A stretch of DNA of 64,000 nucleotides from Klebsormidium nitens (lineage: Eukaryota > Streptophyta > Klebsormidiophyceae > Klebsormidiales > Klebsormidiaceae): positions 62,001 through 126,000 of the forward strand of contig DF237179.1 of assembly GCA_000708835.1 (NCBI GenBank), given 5' to 3'. Below are positions 58,404 through 64,000 of this stretch, piece after piece; positions within the stretch are counted from its first letter, which is position 1, and each line of letters opens with the position of its first letter. The notes beneath the pieces are model-generated. The model was not told the origin of the DNA, ran no database searches, and saw only the letters and a program-made list of their open reading frames with translations. A program made the position numbers and the translations under genes.

Positions 58404-60083
58404 ATGGACGAGGATCTGGAGCAAACCGTGGAGAGGTGTGCTAAGATGTTCAAGTCAGTGCATGTTCCCGAAGAGATCCGAAAAGTCTGCAACGTGCTAC
58501 AAGATCTGTCTCGTAGAAGTTCTGAAGGCAAGAAGCATTGCACAAGGATAGTCCAAGAAGTCGCGGCCTACGAAGGGGGCGCCATTTTGAAGCGGCTTTT
58601 AAAGAGATCTCTTTGGGAAGTGCAATTTAAGCGGAGTGGCATCGTTGACGAATCTTACGCGAGAACACTGACCGAGTACAACATGAGCTGCCAGGCCCTA
58701 GCAACTCTGACCGGAAGCAAGGTAGTGGCAGAGCGCTGCTTGACTGTCCTTCTAAACAACGAACGGCAGATAGCCCAGCAGATCTACAAGAGGCTGTCTG
58801 AAAATGCTCTGAAGGTGGCACAAGAGGTGAAGCGAGGAGACCACGGCGCATTCATCGAGATAATGATTGCTTCACCTCTGGAATGCCTGGCCAACTTTGT
58901 GAGAGGTTCAAGAATCTTTCGGGACGAGCTCAGAGATAGCCTAGAAGGAAGTAGTATCTTTGAAGCGGTAATGTATTTCTCGTCCGCTGCCTTCCTCAAC
59001 AAGGTGTCTGCAGAGAATGCATCCCTTGTTCAGCATTTCTTGACTGATATAGCAGCTTCTCTTGTGCTCTATTCCGACAGCCGGATGTGGGCCACTGATA
59101 AGGGCCTCCTCAAGATGCTAGCAGCGATCCTTGGAGCTTCACCCATTCAGAAGCTTCGGACAGATGCCAAAAGGAAAAAGTCTCCTATATTCGGCTGCAC
59201 TGGAGTCCTGCTCCGCTTGCTGGAAACGGAGGCTACCGCAGAAAGCTGCGCGCTCAAAACGCTCTTACGGATTTGCGGCCCCATCAACGGAAGATCGACG
59301 CAGTCTACCCAGACTGGAAACCTTGGAGCTATATCAATGCGCGCTTGGAAGGTCGGCCGGGAGATGAGGAGTATAAGATGCGAGCCGCGATCGAGGGAAC
59401 ATACGCTGAGGTCGTATGTTCATGGAAGCATTGCACGGCAGGCTGCGAGCCATCTTCCGGAAAGAGGTTCGGAAAGTGCGACGGGTGTCAGGTCGCTCGC
59501 TACTGCAGGTAAGGTTGGGATTGTTAAATGCAGGTCGCTGCACGCCTGGTCTTGTTGCGGTCTTATGCATCTCCATAGAACATTCGTCGAATTGCCTTAA
59601 GGTTGAATTTCAGACAATCTGATCAATAAAACTTGAAGCCACAGGGAATCGACCGGCCTCTAGGTTTTGCGGATATCTTGCCCTGCGTCTTTGGAACTGC
59701 CGACAGTCGGAAATACTCAGAACCTTCGAATGCTTCTCCACTCGTAACTGACGGCGATCCAGATTCGTTCACCTTTTGACAATTGAAAACGGCTCACAGA
59801 CGTAATTGATCCGTGTTCGACCTTGAAAGTTGAGTCTTGAGGCTATTTCAGAATGCTCAAAACGCTCCGCTTTCCTCCCCGCGACGTAGTCAAGAATACC
59901 TGTACGAGCGCGAGGCTATAACATCGGATCAGAACTACGTAGCTAGCATTGGTCTGGACTAGTTTTCTGAATGTCTTACAGACACGTATGTGCTTCTGCA
60001 GCAAGGAGCATCAGAAACTGCACTGGCCAACCCACAAGATCCACTGCCGGCCGGCCAGTCGAGCAAAGAGTCCGAGTTTGTAG
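58404..60083 (+). pseudogene. MYND zinc-finger gene 4, single-base frame break
   Basis: Exon 1 runs from MDEDLEQTVERC at 58404 to 59508 and exon 2 from 60002 to 60083 (SKEHQKLHWPTHKIHC, then stop). The frame is open for about 280 codons and then shifts near 59240, where the relatives read CAGTTGCGCGCTCAC and this copy lacks one base (AGCTGCGCGCTCAAA). The family frame resumes as RPHQRKIDAVYPDW through an intact finger (VCSWKHC, KCDGCQVARYC). Everything else is well kept, so this is a recent break or an assembly error. Read without correction, the protein runs to 398 residues with a wrong C-terminus. Confidence 0.72.
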
Positions 60084-61149
60084 GAGACGAGATAACACAG
60101 CAGCGGGTGATGCCGTTTCTCAGAGAACGGTTCGAATTCTTCGTGCTTGGAGCTTGGACCAGACCAGGAGCAATCGAAGGTTTCCAATTCTTATTAAGAA
60201 GGTCGACTTCTTTGGCAAGACTCGGTATCTCGTTCAGGATCTTCACACTAAAAGTGGCTTGCCGCTTGCGGCCCAAAGGACAGCGTGTCGCGCGGCGCGA
60301 GCTGTCAATTTTTTATGGTATTCAAATAGGTTGAGCACTTTTGAACTCTTGTAAGCAGAGGGTTCACCGTTTGGCATAGCGGATCCGGCCTTCGGATGCT
60401 TCAAATGTTTAAGTGCAGTCTCTCATGCTTCCATGCTGCGTAGCACCTCTGACTTACCGGGGACTTACCTTGTAACCTTAGGTGTTTTGTCGAGACTAGA
60501 AACCCTCAGACCTCACAGACATCTGCTGTAAGACGGAACGAGCAAAAAGTATGTCCCAACCTGCATTGGGGCTGAACCGGCTCATGTCAACATGTACGCG
60601 ATGCATCTTCCGAGCCAAGGCGATTCGGAGTACAGGAAAGAAAGGGATGCAGATCTTGGCACATAAGCGTCCTAAAATATTGCAGCGAAACGATTGCTCT
60701 GATACTCGAGCCACATGGCATATCTTCTCCTACTTGTCTCGGCTATGGTGGTCCATATAAGTGCATGCTTCACCGCACTCCAACCGCACTACAGCTAGAT
60801 TCGTTTAACGAGTCTGCCTGCATGAAAAGGCTCACGAAGTGACGAAGGGAATAAACATTTATGCCAAGTGCAGCCGCGATCTGGCAGGATCAATTGTAAG
60901 TGCATGGGCTCAGGCCAGGCGGAAGGTGCGCAACAGCGCGGCCGCCCGGCCTGTCGCATTAGGCGGCCGCGCTGCGCGGCGCGCCATACGCAACCCAGCC
61001 TCACAGATTTTATGAGGAATCTCTCATACCGTACAAATTGCAATATTTCGGCACGCCGAATACTTTGGGCAATTGGGTTCCACCTTTCGGCATAATGCCA
61101 GCCAATATATTTAAGGCAAGGGTTTCCACCCATGATTTCGGCAGAAAAT
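60084..61149. other. Spacer between MYND gene 4 and the assembly gap
   Basis: The left half belongs to the 3' flank of the segmental duplication. A frame at 59990-60334 overlaps exon 2 of gene 4 and runs past it, but nothing supports it in the sister copy. A GC-rich island with two NotI-type cores lies at about 60915-60990. Confidence 0.5.
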
Positions 61150-61523
61150 NNNNNNNNNNNNNNNNNNNNNNNNNNNNNNNNNNNNNNNNNNNNNNNNNNN
61201 NNNNNNNNNNNNNNNNNNNNNNNNNNNNNNNNNNNNNNNNNNNNNNNNNNNNNNNNNNNNNNNNNNNNNNNNNNNNNNNNNNNNNNNNNNNNNNNNNNNN
61301 NNNNNNNNNNNNNNNNNNNNNNNNNNNNNNNNNNNNNNNNNNNNNNNNNNNNNNNNNNNNNNNNNNNNNNNNNNNNNNNNNNNNNNNNNNNNNNNNNNNN
61401 NNNNNNNNNNNNNNNNNNNNNNNNNNNNNNNNNNNNNNNNNNNNNNNNNNNNNNNNNNNNNNNNNNNNNNNNNNNNNNNNNNNNNNNNNNNNNNNNNNNN
61501 NNNNNNNNNNNNNNNNNNNNNNN
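61150..61523. other. Assembly gap (374 N)
   Basis: The bases are undetermined. The GC-rich, self-complementary island about 160 bp before the gap may be part of the reason. Frames called across it are meaningless. Confidence 1.
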
Positions 61524-61714
61524 GTTCGAGGAGATCAGGCTCATGGACAAGGAGGGCGTCCAGCGTTGGAGGGGAGCAGATCCAAGAGATTGTCAATGTT
61601 GGGCTTTCGCAGAAGCGTTTTGGAATGCGGCCCAGGTCGTTCGAAAACCACGTGATAGGTACGCCATCTCTCTAATCCATTGCAAGTCCTTGAGTAGCGC
61701 CGCTTTGTCCACTG

Positions 61715-63794
61715 ATGGCGGAGCGCCGGTCCAAGCGTGCGCGGGTGGTCGATTACGCTGCGCTTGATTCTGGCGAATTCATTGAGGGCGTTGATGAGGT
61801 GTTGCCCAAACCCTCAACTGGTACCAACGCAGAGTCTGTAGATTATAAGAAGCTGTCGAAGTTGATTCTGAAGGGGGAGTATGGGGATAAAACAAAGGTG
61901 CTGTTTGCAAAGCCGGAAGAACTAGAGGAAGTGGTGCGGGGCTCAGGGTTTCAAAGTCCAATTGTGGTCAAAGATGCGGGGGAAGAGGGATTGCGGAAGC
62001 TTGGAATCAGGTAAGCGAGGCTGCTTTGTCCCGCTTCGTGGACATTTTCTGGAGACAATAATACTGTCCTTTGCACCTCAAGGACAAACTTTTCTCATGC
62101 CCCTGCTCTAATGAAGATGGCGCCTGCATCAGGACCTTAGCTGTGCTTGACCACCAGGAATCTGCACTTTTTTCGACACTTGTTGAGGAAACCGGAGGCT
62201 GTGGTCTGGGATATATTATTTAGCTCGGGTGTCTGGCAGAGTCTCTGGATGCATTGTCATTAACTTTTTTGATCTGGGTCGTCACCTGGGCGCAAAGTTT
62301 TGAAGTCACCTCATGTGATCTTTGGCATCCTTGATCCTTCGTTTTTTCATGAAATGATGAGCGGTTTCCAGAAACATTGATTCCACTTTCCTGAGCACAC
62401 ATGAATCGGTGGTGTGACCATGCCTTGCTCCAGTTTCCTAAATGCATCTTCCGTTGAAATTTTCGCACGGGGCTGCTCTTAAAAGCCCTGATTTCAATCC
62501 TCAGCACGGTGCTTTGCTCTTTCCACGGCAAGGCTCGGCCCAGTGCCTCAGATCACTCAGATGCGACAAGTATGTCCGGTGGATCCATACTTGCTTGCAA
62601 GTGTCAGAATGGTAGTTTGTTCCAGAAGCCAGCTGATTGATAGCAAGGCCTTGCTAATCAATATCTTTGATCAAGCGTCCCGACTGACCTGGTCATGCTT
62701 TACTTGCCATAGAGTGCCCTTAATCTGTCTCTTGACTGCTGCTGGCATGATAAGCTGCGAGTCCGCTTGTTTGTTAACCAAGTGGTATGACGAAGCGGCA
62801 GAAAGTGGGGACCAACGGGGTTCATATCTTCTGCCACTTTCCTTCTCCCCCTCGTTTGCTCCTTGAAGTCCAGCTACTCTGCTTAGGCATCTGGGGGCTG
62901 ACAGGCTGACGCTGGGGTGGCACAGGTCATGCTCCTTTTGAATCCTGCCTATCCTTAAACTGAAGGGTCCACTAGCGGCTTGCCTGTTTCTGAGAGCAAT
63001 TGTTTCATGCTTGAGCGGGGTTAAAATGTGGGGATACTGTCAACTTATCTCGTGTTGAAGGGTCCTATGCATCAAAGCCTCACAAGCAGGGAGTTACGTT
63101 GGTTTCTTTAAGAATAGGAGATAAGTGTTTGACTCACAGTATGGAGGACGGACTGAGGACAATTGGATCTGCAAGAGTTCCAAGGCCTTCTGGATATGAA
63201 ACGCTGTTTTGAGATCTCTTGATGGTTCTTTACTCTGCTTCAATCTGGTCATAGAAAGACATCAGCCTTACTAAGGACCGAGGCACCTTACGCACAAAGA
63301 CACCCGCGGGCCATGGATGGGTTTCTGAGGTCTTTATTATCAGCTAATCTGTTCCATCAAGATGTACGCTTCAAGAGGCTCCTTTCATGGCGACCTTTCA
63401 CTATCTAATGACCCGCAGACTTTTTCCTGGCAAGAAGAAGAAGAACAAATCAAGGATCAATCTCCCCCCGGATCAGGACAGATACATCCTCTGTTCTATC
63501 GCTTTCTATGTGCCCGCCCTTTGCCTTCATTTTGTTTCTTCTTGTTCTCAACCATCGTTCCTGTGCTTCTCCTGTCGTGCCAGGCTCCCTGACGGCGAGC
63601 TTACTGTAGACCTCATAGCGCGGCTGGTCGGGCCGCAGCACGCGATCCCGACCATCGATGTGGCGACGCAGGCGGAGGGGCCCAAATGGACCATGGAGCA
63701 GTGGCGCTACTACTGGAACATGCCGCCCTCCTCGCGCAAGAAGCTGCTCAACGTCGTTTCTCTCGGCCTGTTTGGGACAGGCATGGAGTCGCAG
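61715..63794 (+). CDS. KDM2-type JmjC histone demethylase, 5' part
   Basis: Two exons are visible, 61715-62010 and 63584-63794, joined in phase 2; the second ends in CAG, then GTAAGG, and the gene continues past the right edge. After a basic N-terminus (MAERRSKRARVVDYAAL), the protein follows the start of the KDM2/KDM7 class: a GFQSPIVVKDAGEEGLRKLG segment, then LPDGELTVDLIARLVGP, IDVATQ, MEQWRYYW and KKLLNVVSLGL. The family removes methyl groups from histone H3 lysine 36 and related sites using iron and 2-oxoglutarate. The iron-binding His-x-Asp and later zinc-finger or F-box parts lie beyond the window, so activity cannot be judged. No PHD finger precedes it, which favours KDM2 over KDM7. 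The 1.57-kb intron has no recognised gene. Confidence 0.8.
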
Positions 63795-64000
63795 GTAAGG
63801 CCGGCCGAAGAAAAGGTCTATACTTTAGCCAGGGTTACTGCCTTAGCCGATGTCTGAAGGACTAGCGTTGAAAAGTAACTACGAAGAGTAGAGGGCAATT
63901 GGACAGCGTTTCGAGGATGACTCATGGGTGCCTGCTGAGAACTTTGCCCGTGATACGGAGTATGGGAGAGTCCATGGCGTCAAAGGAGGGCAAAGTTTCC
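63795..64000. other. Intron of the KDM2-type gene, running off the window
   Basis: This follows the GTAAGG donor at 63795. No further exon is recognised before the end of the window. Confidence 0.55.

Larger units (their letters stand above)
54760..60760 (+). repeat. Tandem segmental duplication carrying MYND genes 3 and 4
   Basis: The block from about 54760 to 57430 (promoter, gene 3, 3' flank) is matched by about 58000 to 60760 (promoter, gene 4, 3' flank), an offset of roughly 3.25 kb. Matching landmarks outside the coding exons include GATCAGCGCATGCACCAATCT upstream, and AAGAAGGT(C/T)GA(C/T)TTCTT, GGGACAGCG/AGGACAGCG and GGCTATG(A/G)TGGT downstream. Flanks have diverged more than the exons. 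Confidence 0.75.

Noticed and set aside
59990-60334. Open frame of 114 codons overlapping exon 2 of MYND gene 4
   Set aside because: It is in a different frame from the conserved finger and is not kept open in the sister copy at 56720.
61038-61767. Long frames crossing the N run
   Set aside because: They are open only because undetermined bases contain no stops.

Overview
This is nuclear DNA from a eukaryote with many introns. It reads as a draft assembly, with one 374-base run of N. Exons are GC-rich and sit in AT-richer introns and spacers. Three genes point to the green lineage, most likely a streptophyte (charophyte) alga of the Klebsormidium kind: an IBR3-type kinase/acyl-CoA dehydrogenase, a PPR-CBS protein like Arabidopsis CBSPPR1, and a fusion of a phosphoglycerate-kinase-like domain to a TrmB-type tRNA methyltransferase. 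The species is inferred, not proven. Exon limits were set by eye from reading phase, GT/AG borders and family conservation.

Layout. About 2.8-7.2 kb (minus): IBR3-like gene, 3' part not seen. 7.75-8.26 kb: a short hAT-type transposon with perfect ends and target duplication. 9.3-15.5 kb (plus): PGK-like/TrmB fusion. 16.3-19.7 kb (minus): an ankyrin gene directly behind a small gene whose domain resembles bacterial and phage hypothetical proteins. 22.3-29.0 kb (plus): PPR-CBS gene. 29-34 kb: mostly empty, with minisatellites and a foldback element. 34.2-36.7 kb (minus): coiled-coil protein. 40.3-48.1 kb (plus): long leucine-rich-repeat protein. 49.7-60.1 kb: four related MYND zinc-finger genes, three of them with broken frames. 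61.7 kb to the right edge: 5' part of a KDM2-type JmjC histone demethylase.

The most unusual signal is shared by at least five unrelated genes. Their introns hold degenerate tandem copies, with periods of about 100-210 bp, of the DNA that spans or abuts a neighbouring exon-intron border. These copies carry decayed exon ends and decoy splice sites. Introns here seem to grow by repeated tandem duplication at their own borders. The genes do not form one pathway; apart from the MYND array they look like independent housekeeping or regulatory loci.
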